From Chitinophaga sp. XS-30 (GTDB lineage: Bacteria > Bacteroidota > Bacteroidia > Chitinophagales > Chitinophagaceae), in contig NZ_CP043006.1 in NCBI RefSeq assembly GCF_008086345.1, forward strand, positions 4,152,032-4,216,031: a stretch of DNA of 64,000 bases, given 5' to 3'. Shown one piece after another: positions 25,541-35,273 of the stretch. Each line of letters starts with the position of its first letter. The stretch's first letter is position 1. The notes under the pieces are model-generated. The model was not told the origin of the DNA, made no database searches, and was given only the letters and a program-made list of their open reading frames with translations. A program made the translations under genes and the position numbers.

Positions 25541-26779
25541 ATGACTCAGGAGGATTTCCCTTTTTTTAATATCGAATCGCTGGAACCTGTAGCACCGCTG
25601 CTGCAAAAACTGCTGACGGAAGAACCGCTTTCAGAAGGGGAACAGCAACTGCTGCAAACCTGGAAGAACAGCTCCCCGGAGAACCAGGCGCTTTTCGACC
25701 GCCTGCAGGACCCGGAAGCTGTGCAGGCCATGCTGAAAACATGGCATGGTATAGAGTTGCACCGGGAAATGAACAAACAGCGCGGCCTGAGCAGGATACG
25801 CGAACTGATGAAACCCGCAGCCCCCCTTCGCAACACACATCCCATACGGCGCAGGTGGCTCAGGTATGCAGCCGCGGTCGTATTGCTGGGAACCGCGGCC
25901 TACTTCTGGATCACGCAGCGGAATACGGACCGGATACTGGTCCATCGCGCGCCTGCCGCGGCAACGGACGTCATCGCTCCGGGGCGTGATGGCGCCGTCC
26001 TGACACTGGCGGACGGCTCTGAAGTGGTGCTGGACAGTATTGCCAACGGCATTGTAGCCAACCAGAACGGCGTGCAGGTGTTCCTGCGGAACGGCCAACT
26101 GGGTTATGATCCCACCGGCACGGTATCCGGACAAATCGCCTGGAACACCATCAGCACGCCGAAGGGGCGGCAGTTCAGGCTGCTGCTGCCGGACGGCAGC
26201 AAGGTATGGCTCAACGCCGCCAGCGTCATTAAATATCCCACCGCATTCACCGGTGAAGAACGCCGGGTAACGCTCGAAGGGGAAGCCTATTTCGAAGTAG
26301 CCAGGAATGCGCGGATGCCTTTCAGGGTCGCGCTTTCCGACGCCACCAACGTAGAAGTGCTCGGCACCAGCTTCAATATCAATGCCTACAGGAATGAAGC
26401 CGGAATAAGCACAACACTGCTGGAAGGTGCGGTGAAGCTGCATACGCGCAAACAATCGCAAACGCTCAAACCCGGCCAGCAGGCGGTGCTGAAGCGTGCG
26501 GGAGAACAGCTGACACTGGTCCCGGATGCGGATATCGACAAAGCCATGGCCTGGAAGAACGGCCTGTTCAATTTTGAAGATGCCAGCCTGGAAGAAGTGA
26601 TGCGGCAGCTGGAACGCTGGTATGATATAGAAGTGACCTATGCCAAAGGCGTTCCCGCCATCCGCTTCGGAGGCGAGATCAACAAGCAGAATACCTTGCA
26701 GGATGTACTGCTCATCCTCGAAAGGTCTAATGTGCATTTCCGGCTGGAACAAGGACGCAAACTGGTTGTAATGCCATAA
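25541..26779 (+). CDS. FecR-family anti-sigma factor
   Basis: 412 residues. The N-terminal cytosolic helical part (about residues 1-100) is followed by one membrane segment (RYAAAVVLLGTAAYFWIT, near residue 105-125). The periplasmic FecR domain (STPKGRQFRLLLPDGSKVWL, LEGEAYFEVARN, VLGTSFNINAY) precedes a C-terminal DUF4974 domain (FEDASLEEVMRQLERWYDIE). It binds the FecI-type sigma and responds to the STN domain of the SusC-like receptor. Arrangement sigma-FecR-SusC-SusD is canonical for Bacteroidota trans-envelope signalling. Confidence 0.93.
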   Translation: MTQEDFPFFNIESLEPVAPLLQKLLTEEPLSEGEQQLLQTWKNSSPENQALFDRLQDPEAVQAMLKTWHGIELHREMNKQRGLSRIRELMKPAAPLRNTHPIRRRWLRYAAAVVLLGTAAYFWITQRNTDRILVHRAPAAATDVIAPGRDGAVLTLADGSEVVLDSIANGIVANQNGVQVFLRNGQLGYDPTGTVSGQIAWNTISTPKGRQFRLLLPDGSKVWLNAASVIKYPTAFTGEERRVTLEGEAYFEVARNARMPFRVALSDATNVEVLGTSFNINAYRNEAGISTTLLEGAVKLHTRKQSQTLKPGQQAVLKRAGEQLTLVPDADIDKAMAWKNGLFNFEDASLEEVMRQLERWYDIEVTYAKGVPAIRFGGEINKQNTLQDVLLILERSNVHFRLEQGRKLVVMP

Positions 26780-26860
26780 AACATCAACTGTACCTGAATA
26801 CGATCACCATAAAATCAAACCGCATGACAGCATGAAATAACAGCCTGAAGGGACGCCCAT

Positions 26861-26894
26861 AAAAAAAGCCGAAGGTGCTACCAACACCCCCGGC
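26861..26894 (-). terminator. Hairpin in the FecR-SusC spacer, oriented as a minus-strand terminator
   Basis: GCCGAAGGTG (26868-26877) and CACCCCCGGC (26885-26894) pair at 8 of 10 positions with a 7-nt loop. The seven A residues at 26861-26867 would be a U-tract on the minus strand, so it could block antisense transcription. It could also act as a leader structure of the susC mRNA. Confidence 0.4.
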
Positions 26895-26976
26895 AGAACG
26901 GTTGGGCCGATCCCTGTAAACAATTTTCCTTCGAAGAATAACCGCTTATTTTATCAACCCAAACCAGATGTAAGTT

Positions 26977-29900
26977 ATGGATTTTACAGCTTATCCCAAG
27001 CCGTCTCCTGCTGCCGCGCCTGTCTGGCAGCTCCCGGCTCAGGGGGTATCAACCAAATCGCTGTTCGCGATGGGCAGGAGCAACATGCGAAGCCGTCGCA
27101 TCAATGCAGCATCAATTGTTCTAGCAATGAAACTGACGATTGTTTTTCTGACCGCTGCACTCATTCATGTTCAGGCCGCTGTAACAGCACAGAAAGTAAC
27201 ACTGTCCGGCCGGAACATCCCGGTAAAGGAGATCTTCCAGTCCATCAGGCAACAAACGGGCTATGTGACCTTTTACAACCAGGAAATGCTGGCCGATGCC
27301 AAACCGGTATCCCTGCAGGTGAATGGCATGCCGCTTGACGACCTGCTGGACCTTGTGGCGAAAGATCAGCCCTTCTGGTTTGAAGTCAAAGCGCAGACCC
27401 GCACGATCATCCTCTCTCCCAGGCCTCCGGCTTCCGGCAGCAACACCATAGCCGCATTTTTGCCGGTGACCGGGCGCGTGACGGACAGTACGGACGGCTC
27501 CCCCATGCCGGGCGCTTCCGTAAGAGTGCAGGGAAAGGAAAAGAACGTGGCAACGGATGCCGATGGAAGGTTCAGTATAGATGCCGAACCGGGGGACGTG
27601 CTGATCATCAGCTATATCGGGTACAAGCCCGCCAGCTTCACCATCAGGGATGCCGGCAAAATGGTCCGCATCACACTGGCGCCGGCCATCTCCACCATCA
27701 GCAATGTAGTGGTCACCGGCATTTTCAACAAAGCGAAGGAAAGTTATACCGGCGCCACCAGGGTGATCACGCAAAAGGAACTGCAAAGGTTCCAGGGCCG
27801 GAACATCTTCGTAACGATCGGCAACATCGATCCGTCTTTCTACATCGTCCCGGACAACCGCATCGGCTCCGATCCCAACCGCCTGCCGGATATCCAGCTC
27901 CGCGGCACGCGCAATCTTCCGAATATCGACCAGTTGCAGGACAATACTGCCGCTGCCCTCAATACGCCGCTTATTATCCTGGACGGCTTTCCCACTACCC
28001 TGCAAAGGCTGATGGACCTCAATGCCAACGAGATCGAATCCCTCACGCTGCTGAAAGACGGCTCCGCCACCGCGCTGTACGGCTCGCAAGGCGCGAACGG
28101 CGTAGTGGTGATCACCACCAGGCAACCGGCCGGCGGGAAACTGCGCCTCACTTACCGCGGCGGGCTGAACCTCAGCATACCGGACCTCGGCAGCTACAAT
28201 CTGCTGGACGCCAGGGAAAAACTGGAACTGGAACGCTTGTCCGGCTACTACGTCAATCCTACCAAAAACGCAGCACAGAACCTGCTGATGGAACAATATT
28301 ACAACCAGGTACTGGGTCTCGTGGAAAGCGGGGTGAATACGGACTGGATGGCCAAGCCGCTGCGCACGCAGGTGGACCAGAACCATTCCCTGCGGCTGGA
28401 AGGCGGCGACCAGACCTTCCGTTATGCACTGGAAGGCCAGTACAACAAAATAAACGGGGTCATGAAAGGCTCCGGCCGCGAAACCGTCAACGGTACCGTT
28501 ACGCTCAGCTACCGGCTCAACAGGCTGAACTTTTCCAACAGCCTGATGATCGGCAATACAAAAGGAAATGAATCACCCTGGGGCGCTTTCGGGGATTATG
28601 TAAAGCTCAACCCCTACTGGAACCCTTATGATGCACAGGGGAACGTGGCACAGTCCTTCCGGCCTTTCAGCTGGGACTACTGGACGCAAAGCCAGCACGG
28701 CGTAAACCCCTATGCCAATCCTGTGTATGACGCCACGCTGAATACCTTTACCAAAAGCGCTTACACCACCATCACCAATAACTTCCAGGCCGAATGGATG
28801 CCGGTGAACCGGCTGACGCTGCGCGGCGGCATCGGGGTTACGGGTACGCTCAGCTCGGGCGATGACTTCAAACCTGCCTCGCATTCCGCATTCGCACAAT
28901 ACAGCGATGCAGACATATTCCGCAGGGGAAGTTATACCTATGCCAGCGGAAAGGATTTTTCCTACACCGGAAGGCTCTCTGCTACCTACTCCAATCTCTT
29001 TGCCGGTGTACACGGGCTGACGGCAGGCCTGAGCCTGGATGCCACCGACACCCGCACCAGGAATTACTTTTTTGATGCAGAAGGCTTCCCGGATGAAAGC
29101 ATCGATTTCATCGGCATGGCCCTTCAGTACAAACAGAACGGCGGACCGGGCGGAAGCGAGGCCACCACCCGCAGAGTAGGCTTTGTAGGCACATTGAACT
29201 ATATCTATGACGAACGTTATTTCGCCGATCTTACCTACCGTGTGGACGGCGCCTCACAATTCGGCACAGACAAACGGTTTGCGCCTTTCTATTCCGTTGG
29301 CGCAGGCTGGAACCTGCACTACGAGCCGATCATCCGGGACAACCTGCACTTCGTCAACCGCCTGAAGCTGCGCGGCTCCTACGGCGTAACGGGCAACCAG
29401 GCCTTTTCCGCCTACCAGCCGCTGGCCACCTACACCTATGTTACCAACGACCGGTACAAGAACTGGATCGGCGCGCACCAGACCTCCCTGGGCAATCCGG
29501 ACCTGCAATGGCAGAAGACCGACAAATATGATCTGGGGCTGGAAACGGAATTGTTTCAAAGCCGCCTGATGATACAGGCCGATGTGTACAGGGAATATAC
29601 TTCCAATCTCCTTTCCTCCCTCGAACTCCCCTACTCCAACGGCTTCACCAGCTATGTGGAAAACATCGGGAAGCTGGAGCAAACGGGCTGGGAACTGATG
29701 GCCAGCGTAGCCATCATCCGTAACAACAGCCGCCGCATCCACTGGTCCGTTACCGGTAACATCGCGCACAACCGGGACAAGATCGTGCAACTTTCCGAAG
29801 CCATGAAAGCGGCGAATGAAAAGCTGGCCACACAGGTGGATTTCACCAGCAATACGCCCAACAAGATCATCCGCGAAGGCGCATCGCAGCATACCATCTA

Positions 29901-30471
29901 CGCCGTGCAGTCCCTCGGCATAGACCCCAGCACCGGCAGGGAGTTGTACATGAACCGGAACGGGGAGGTAACCTATACCTGGCGGGCGGAAGAACGTATG
30001 GCCGTTGGGCTGGACCAGCCGAAATACCGCGGCAATTTCAGCACGCTCTTCCGTTACGGCGGGCTGGCATTGAACGCCTCCTTCGGTTTCCGTTTCGGCG
30101 GCCAGCTGTATAACCAGACGCTGATAGATAAAATAGAGAATGCAGACCGCTTTCTGAATGTCGATGAACGGGTGTTCTACGACCGCTGGCTAAAACCCGG
30201 GGACGTAGCGTTCTTCCGGGGACTGAACGAAACGCTGCGGGTCAGCCCTTCCTCCCGCTTTGTACAGGATGAATCAACGCTCACCTGCCAGAACGTGAAC
30301 ATCTCCTATGATGTTACGGACAGCAGATGGCTGGAACGCATGCGGATGCAGGGGCTGACCATCGCCGTCAACACCGGCGAACTGTTCTATCTCTCCAGCG
30401 TACGCCAGGAGCGCGGTCTTGATTACCCGTTCACCCGGCAATTTTCCATGACCCTGTTTGCCACCTTTTAA
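26977..30471 (+). CDS. SusC/RagA-family TonB-linked outer-membrane transporter with STN domain
   Basis: 1164 residues. The long N-terminus with a signal anchor (ASIVLAMKLTIVFLTAALIH) is followed by an STN domain (ISG-like VTLSGRNIPVKEIFQSIRQ, near residues 72-140), a carboxypeptidase-like regulatory domain (GRVTDSTDGSPMPGASVRVQ), the plug (TLLKDGSATALYGSQGANGV) and a 22-strand-type barrel ending FSMTLFATF. The STN domain indicates signalling to FecR. It imports a ligand, probably peptide or glycan captured by SusD, using TonB energy. No polysaccharide-degrading enzyme is nearby; a metalloprotease is, which favours a peptide or protein ligand. Confidence 0.94.
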   Translation: MDFTAYPKPSPAAAPVWQLPAQGVSTKSLFAMGRSNMRSRRINAASIVLAMKLTIVFLTAALIHVQAAVTAQKVTLSGRNIPVKEIFQSIRQQTGYVTFYNQEMLADAKPVSLQVNGMPLDDLLDLVAKDQPFWFEVKAQTRTIILSPRPPASGSNTIAAFLPVTGRVTDSTDGSPMPGASVRVQGKEKNVATDADGRFSIDAEPGDVLIISYIGYKPASFTIRDAGKMVRITLAPAISTISNVVVTGIFNKAKESYTGATRVITQKELQRFQGRNIFVTIGNIDPSFYIVPDNRIGSDPNRLPDIQLRGTRNLPNIDQLQDNTAAALNTPLIILDGFPTTLQRLMDLNANEIESLTLLKDGSATALYGSQGANGVVVITTRQPAGGKLRLTYRGGLNLSIPDLGSYNLLDAREKLELERLSGYYVNPTKNAAQNLLMEQYYNQVLGLVESGVNTDWMAKPLRTQVDQNHSLRLEGGDQTFRYALEGQYNKINGVMKGSGRETVNGTVTLSYRLNRLNFSNSLMIGNTKGNESPWGAFGDYVKLNPYWNPYDAQGNVAQSFRPFSWDYWTQSQHGVNPYANPVYDATLNTFTKSAYTTITNNFQAEWMPVNRLTLRGGIGVTGTLSSGDDFKPASHSAFAQYSDADIFRRGSYTYASGKDFSYTGRLSATYSNLFAGVHGLTAGLSLDATDTRTRNYFFDAEGFPDESIDFIGMALQYKQNGGPGGSEATTRRVGFVGTLNYIYDERYFADLTYRVDGASQFGTDKRFAPFYSVGAGWNLHYEPIIRDNLHFVNRLKLRGSYGVTGNQAFSAYQPLATYTYVTNDRYKNWIGAHQTSLGNPDLQWQKTDKYDLGLETELFQSRLMIQADVYREYTSNLLSSLELPYSNGFTSYVENIGKLEQTGWELMASVAIIRNNSRRIHWSVTGNIAHNRDKIVQLSEAMKAANEKLATQVDFTSNTPNKIIREGASQHTIYAVQSLGIDPSTGRELYMNRNGEVTYTWRAEERMAVGLDQPKYRGNFSTLFRYGGLALNASFGFRFGGQLYNQTLIDKIENADRFLNVDERVFYDRWLKPGDVAFFRGLNETLRVSPSSRFVQDESTLTCQNVNISYDVTDSRWLERMRMQGLTIAVNTGELFYLSSVRQERGLDYPFTRQFSMTLFATF

Positions 30472-30483
30472 ACCGAAAGCCAC

Positions 30484-31992
30484 ATGAAGAAAACAATTAT
30501 CGCTACCATACTAATGAGCGCCTGGGCTGTCGCCGGTTGCAACAAATGGCTTGATGTGAAACCGGAAACGCAGACCACGAAAGATGAGCTGTTCGAGACC
30601 CAGAAAGGGTTCCGGGATGCGCTCACCGGCGCCTACATTCATATGAAAAGCAGCAGCACCTACGGGGATGCGCTGATGTGGGGCAATATAGAATACATGG
30701 CCCGCAACTGGGACGTGGTATCACCGAGCAATACGGCATTGACCAATCTGGCGGCCGCCAACTACACGGACGCTACGGTCAGGGACTGGCTGGATGCCAC
30801 CTATGCCGGTCAATATAAAGTGATCGCAGACGTTAACAGCATCCTGGAAAGGATAGATATCAAAAAGGCAGTCTTCTCGGAAGACAATTATGCGCTGATC
30901 AAAGGCGAAGCACTGGCGCTGCGTGCGTTTGCACATTTCGATGTGCTGCGGATGTTCGGCCCCATGCCCGACAATCCCGGCTCCGCGGCCGTGCTCCCCT
31001 ACGTTACCGCAGTATCCAAAGAGATCGTAACGCCCATCGCCTTCCAGAGTTTCGCGCAGGCTGTACTGGCTGATCTCACGGAAGCGGAAGCCCTGCTCAA
31101 AGATACAGATCCCCTTACCCTGTATTCCCTGAACGAGCTGAACCCGCTGCCCAATACCATCGATCCTCCCGCCGTGAACGATAACTACTACATGTACCGC
31201 CAGCTGCGCATGAACTATTATGCCGTGCTGGCGCTGAAAGCAAGGGTGTACATGTGGCTGAGCCCCTCGGGAGACGCCAATCGGGCCAATGCCGCGAAAT
31301 ACGCGCAAATGGTGATCGATGCCAAAGACCGCAACGGCGTGGCCACCTTCCGGCTGGGCAGGGAAAGCGACCGCGTGTCAGGCGACTACACCATGTCCCC
31401 GGAGCACATCGCGGCATTGAGCGTGTACAACCTGGAGCAGACCGCAAACTCCCGCTTCGGGGAAAGCGGCAGCCTCGCCCGGTCCGACTTCAACATTCAG
31501 GACGGCTACTATTACCTCAACAACCTGTTCCCCATTGCGGAAAGAACGGCGGATGTAAGATGGACAGGCCTGTGGGGATACAAGACCACCCCGGGAAGCA
31601 CCGGCTTTGTCATGTACCGGAAATTCTTCCAGAAAGCCAATCAGCCGATACTGCAGGTGCCGCTGCTGCGCCTGAGCGAAATGTACCTGGTCCTCACCGA
31701 ATGCGCTGCTTCCCAGGCGGCAGCGGAAGCATTTTATGGCGCCTATTGCGCGCAAAAAGGCATTCCCTTCACTACCGGCTTCAGCGCTTCGGACTGGCAA
31801 ACAGACCGCAGGAACAAACTGATCAGGGAATACGTGCGCGAGTTCTATGCAGAAGGCCAGACCTTCTTTACCTATAAACGGTTCAATGTCACCACGCTGC
31901 CTTCCAGCTGGACTTATGCTTATTACACCGGATCACCGGCCAGGTACATCGTACCAGTGCCGGACCGGGAAATCAATTATCACAATAAATGA
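30484..31992 (+). CDS. SusD/RagB-family outer-membrane lipoprotein
   Basis: 502 residues. The lipobox (WAVAGC) with NKWLDVKPETQTTKDELFET downstream is the classic SusD start, then helical TPR-like regions (EALALRAFAHFDVLRMFG) and the C-terminal SusD domain (YYLNNLFPIAERTADVRW, LIREYVREFYAEGQTFFTYK, PDREINYHNK). It caps the SusC barrel and binds the ligand on the cell surface. It lies 12 bp after susC. Confidence 0.94.
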   Translation: MKKTIIATILMSAWAVAGCNKWLDVKPETQTTKDELFETQKGFRDALTGAYIHMKSSSTYGDALMWGNIEYMARNWDVVSPSNTALTNLAAANYTDATVRDWLDATYAGQYKVIADVNSILERIDIKKAVFSEDNYALIKGEALALRAFAHFDVLRMFGPMPDNPGSAAVLPYVTAVSKEIVTPIAFQSFAQAVLADLTEAEALLKDTDPLTLYSLNELNPLPNTIDPPAVNDNYYMYRQLRMNYYAVLALKARVYMWLSPSGDANRANAAKYAQMVIDAKDRNGVATFRLGRESDRVSGDYTMSPEHIAALSVYNLEQTANSRFGESGSLARSDFNIQDGYYYLNNLFPIAERTADVRWTGLWGYKTTPGSTGFVMYRKFFQKANQPILQVPLLRLSEMYLVLTECAASQAAAEAFYGAYCAQKGIPFTTGFSASDWQTDRRNKLIREYVREFYAEGQTFFTYKRFNVTTLPSSWTYAYYTGSPARYIVPVPDREINYHNK

Positions 31993-32000
31993 TCACCGCC

Positions 32001-32825
32001 ATGAAAAGATACATCTGCCTTATAGGTGTTGCACTGGCTGTCACCTCCGGCTGCCGCAAAGCGGAACATCTCGTGTACAGCGACATAGCCAGGGTGCAGC
32101 TGAAAGATACCGCCACAGTCAGCAAAACGTTCATATATGCCGATGCCGCGGTTACCACAGATACTGTTTTCATCGAGGTGAATACCATCGGCGGCATCAC
32201 GGATCATGACCGGCCGGTAAAGCTGGTGCAGATCACGGAATATGAAGAGACCTATGTACGTGATCCGGTAACCAACCAGATCACCGACACCCTCATCACC
32301 GAAAGGCCCTTCAAAGCTGAGCCCGGCGTGCATTATAAAGACCTGGGCGATCCATCGCTGGCGCCCATGATGGTCGTGAAAGCGCACGACGTGAAAGCCA
32401 TGGTCCCGGTAATACTGCTGCGCGATGCCAGCCTGAAAGACAACAGCCACCGCCTCCGGCTGCAGCTCGCCGCCAATGAAGAATTCGGCATCGGGGAAGT
32501 AAAGGCTACGGAAGTCACCATCGTATTCTCCGACCGGCTGGAACGCTTCTATTCCTGGAGAGTAGACAGCTACCTCGCCCCTGCTTTCGGCACCTTCGGA
32601 AGATACAGCACCGGGAAGCACCAGTTTATGGTGGACGTCCTGAATGAAGCAATAGATGAAAAATGGTATCAGGCCGCATTGAATGCAGGCGCATTGGCCA
32701 ATTACGCCAATCTGCTGAAGCAGGCGCTGAATACCTTCAACAATGATCCGGACAATATCGCCAGCGGCAAAGCGCCGTTGCGGGAATCGGACGATCCATC
32801 CAGTTCCGCGGTTACATTTCCCTGA
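32001..32825 (+). CDS. DUF4843 domain lipoprotein
   Basis: 274 residues from the ATG at 32001, chosen for its signal and lipobox (MKRYICLIGVALAVTSGC); an ATG at 31989 overlaps the SusD stop by 4 bp and is possible. The body fits DUF4843 (YADAAVTTDTVFIEVNTIGG, FIEV repeats, LQLAANEEFGIGEVKATEV). DUF4843 proteins sit directly after SusD in Chitinophagaceae loci and are thought to be surface lipoproteins of the transporter complex. The function is not established. Confidence 0.85.
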   Translation: MKRYICLIGVALAVTSGCRKAEHLVYSDIARVQLKDTATVSKTFIYADAAVTTDTVFIEVNTIGGITDHDRPVKLVQITEYEETYVRDPVTNQITDTLITERPFKAEPGVHYKDLGDPSLAPMMVVKAHDVKAMVPVILLRDASLKDNSHRLRLQLAANEEFGIGEVKATEVTIVFSDRLERFYSWRVDSYLAPAFGTFGRYSTGKHQFMVDVLNEAIDEKWYQAALNAGALANYANLLKQALNTFNNDPDNIASGKAPLRESDDPSSSAVTFP

Positions 32826-32845
32826 TCAAAACCAATACTGTCAAC

Positions 32846-34315
32846 ATGAAGAAATCATATATCCTGGCAGCCGGCCTCCTTTCCATACTGGCCGGCGCCT
32901 GCAACAAAGATAACAGCACTTCAGGCGACCGGCCGCTGCCGGAAGTAGTGGTGAGCGGCCTGCAGGAAGATTATGCTGTATTCACCCACAAGGATTACCT
33001 CCGCATCAGTCCCGCCGTACAGGAAGAAAACCGCTTCGATTTTTACTGGACGGCCTTTACGACCAACTTCGTTCAGGGATCGGGCCTCGTGAAACCGGAT
33101 ACGCTGGCGAAGACCAAAGACCTCGATTATGAAGTGCTGCTGAATCCCGGACAGTACATCCTCGTATTCAATGTGAGAGACCGGGAAACGGGCGTTACAA
33201 AGCTCATTGATATGAACCTGAACGTATCCACCCAGAATATGAGCGGCTGGTATCTGCTGAAAGACCATGAAGGCAAAACGGATTTCGACTTCATTCACAG
33301 CACCGGCCGTATAGATAACTGGATATCGTTCTATAACGAAGGGGCCAGCCTTGCCGGAAACGCCGTAAAAGCGGTATTTGTCCCCTCCTTCAAAATGGCC
33401 CTCTCCTCTACCGATCTGTTCAATACGTTTGCCGTGCTTTCAGATCAGGATGCGGGCATATACCGGATCGATAACGGAACGAAGGTGCTGGGCTTTGATG
33501 ATATGTTCTTTACAAAACCCGCCACCCACAAGCCACAGAACCTGCTGCAGTCCATGAACAGCAATAATGTAAGGCTGATCAACGATGGCAAGGCATATGC
33601 CATGACCAAGGGAGCGCTGTTCTCCGCCATGCCGCCGGTGAACTATCAGCTGTCTCCCGTTGCCGCCGTTGGAGCGCTGGATATGGGCTTCGATAACAAT
33701 ACCCGTTCGATGGTGCTTTTTGACGGCGCCTACTTTGCGTCCATGGGCAACAATGCCGCGATATTGAAAAACATGCATGCCAGCCTGGAATGGATGACCG
33801 GTTATGCCGGCCGCCGCAGCGTAGCCCTGGCCCTGTTCCGGAACCCGCAGGATACGGGATATCTCATCAAGATGGATGTACGCTACGGCCAGCTGATCGG
33901 TTCAGGTACGCTGATACTGGCAACCGATACGCTGCCCCCGCAGCACGGCCTCATGTCCGCCGATGCCATTGGCGGCAACTATGACGCGGACTATATCTAC
34001 TATGCCCTGGGCAACCGGGTTTATCTGACAGACGTAGCCACCACTACGGAATCGCTGCAGGTCACCCTCCCTGCTGGAGAAACGGTTACCTGCATTCAGC
34101 ATATCAAATACCCGCAGCCCGTCAGCACCACGGTGCCCACCACTACGAATGTACTGGCCATTGCTTCTTTTGCCAACGGCCGTTATAAAGTATGGCTGCA
34201 CGCGATCAGCTCCACCGGTACTATCCAGGCCCTCTCCCAGCCCGACTTTGAAGGCGAGGGCCGTATTGCCAATATCACTTATATGGAACAAGGCCAGGGA
34301 AGCCGCACATTCTAA
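32846..34315 (+). CDS. PKD-like family lipoprotein
   Basis: 489 residues. Lipobox LAGAC, then a PKD-like N-terminal part (YEVLLNPGQYILVFNVRDRE, TGVTKLIDMNLNVS) and a C-terminal propeller-like part (NMSGWYLLKDHEGKTDFDFI, NRVYLTDVATTTESLQ, ITYMEQGQGSRTF). The family (PF16407-like) is encoded beside DUF4843 in SusC/SusD loci. It is probably a surface-exposed accessory for ligand capture. It begins 20 bp after the DUF4843 gene. The partial gene at the window start is a likely paralog. Confidence 0.82.
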   Translation: MKKSYILAAGLLSILAGACNKDNSTSGDRPLPEVVVSGLQEDYAVFTHKDYLRISPAVQEENRFDFYWTAFTTNFVQGSGLVKPDTLAKTKDLDYEVLLNPGQYILVFNVRDRETGVTKLIDMNLNVSTQNMSGWYLLKDHEGKTDFDFIHSTGRIDNWISFYNEGASLAGNAVKAVFVPSFKMALSSTDLFNTFAVLSDQDAGIYRIDNGTKVLGFDDMFFTKPATHKPQNLLQSMNSNNVRLINDGKAYAMTKGALFSAMPPVNYQLSPVAAVGALDMGFDNNTRSMVLFDGAYFASMGNNAAILKNMHASLEWMTGYAGRRSVALALFRNPQDTGYLIKMDVRYGQLIGSGTLILATDTLPPQHGLMSADAIGGNYDADYIYYALGNRVYLTDVATTTESLQVTLPAGETVTCIQHIKYPQPVSTTVPTTTNVLAIASFANGRYKVWLHAISSTGTIQALSQPDFEGEGRIANITYMEQGQGSRTF

Positions 34316-34342
34316 AACCTGGGAACCCGGGGTACCACTATA

Positions 34343-34363
34343 GCCGGTGCATCATGCACCGGC
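34343..34363 (+). promoter_or_regulatory. Perfect intra-operon hairpin before the TlpA gene
   Basis: GCCGGTGCA (34343-34351), loop TCA, TGCACCGGC (34355-34363): a 9-bp stem with a 3-nt loop, 28 bp after the PKD gene stop. No T-run follows, so it is more likely an mRNA processing or stability element than a terminator. An ATG directly abuts it at 34364. Confidence 0.5.
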
Positions 34364-34399
34364 ATGGTAGTGCTTTGTCTCACTAAAATCAAACAAGCT

Positions 34400-35269
34400 A
34401 TGAACATCAGATCATTATCCGCTATCATCTGCTGCCTTTTCTGCGGTAACCTGCTGGCGCAATCTTCAGTAACCGATACGGTGGAGATCGCACGGCAGAA
34501 AACGGAACTGGCAACGGCACTGCAGGATACCGACCGCAAACTGGCGGACAGGCAGCAAGCTTGGCTGGACGCACAAACGGCCAAAGTGAAATACGATACG
34601 ATAGGGCTGGCACAGTACCGCTCTGAGATGCTGGCGCTTAAACTCGCAAGGAAAGCACAGGAGATCCGGTTCGTACAACAGCATCCGGATTACCTGGTCA
34701 GCCTCGATGCGCTGAAAGACGCCATCGGCCCTATTCCCGATGATATCCGGAAATATGACCGTTTGTTCGGGAAACTGCGCCGTTCCGTCCGCGAAAGCGA
34801 AAAAGGCAAGGCGCTGCGGGAACTGATCGGCCGGTATATGAGCGTAAGGACCGGCGTACTGGCGCCCGCTTTCACGGCGCCGGACACCGCCGGGCTTCCG
34901 GTACAGCTGGCTGATTACCGCGGCAAATATGTGCTGGTCGATTTCTGGGCAAGCTGGTGCGGGCCGTGCAGGGATGAAAATCCCTTTGTTGTAGCGGCAT
35001 ACCGCCGCTTCAGCAACAGGAACTTCGATATCCTGTCCGTTTCCCTGGACCAGCCCGGAAAAAAGGAACAGTGGCTGAAAGCGATCCATCAGGACAGCCT
35101 GACCTGGAAACATGTATCCGATCTCCAGTACTGGAATAATGCCGTGGCAAAACTGTATATGGTCCGCTCCATTCCGCAAAATTTCCTCATTGATCCCCAC
35201 GGAAAGATCATCGCCAAAGATCTCCGCGGTAAGGCGCTGATCAGCAAACTTGAAGAAACATTTAAATAA
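34400..35269 (+). CDS. TlpA-family thioredoxin-like protein
   Basis: 289 residues from the ATG at 34400, which gives a signal peptide (MNIRSLSAIICCLFCGNLLA). An N-terminal charged helical half is followed by a thioredoxin domain: PAFTAPDTAGLPVQLADYRG, redox site WCGPC (Cys187, Cys190) and the cis-Pro segment VRSIPQNFLIDP. It likely keeps disulfides correct in the surface proteins or protease of the locus, or reduces cystine-containing peptide ligands. It ends 4 bp before the metalloprotease ATG at 35274. Confidence 0.87.
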   Translation: MNIRSLSAIICCLFCGNLLAQSSVTDTVEIARQKTELATALQDTDRKLADRQQAWLDAQTAKVKYDTIGLAQYRSEMLALKLARKAQEIRFVQQHPDYLVSLDALKDAIGPIPDDIRKYDRLFGKLRRSVRESEKGKALRELIGRYMSVRTGVLAPAFTAPDTAGLPVQLADYRGKYVLVDFWASWCGPCRDENPFVVAAYRRFSNRNFDILSVSLDQPGKKEQWLKAIHQDSLTWKHVSDLQYWNNAVAKLYMVRSIPQNFLIDPHGKIIAKDLRGKALISKLEETFK

Positions 35270-35273
35270 AACC

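Noticed and set aside
27121..28386. 421-codon minus-strand frame inside susC
   Set aside because: Antisense to the STN and plug regions of an evident SusC gene; no domain features.
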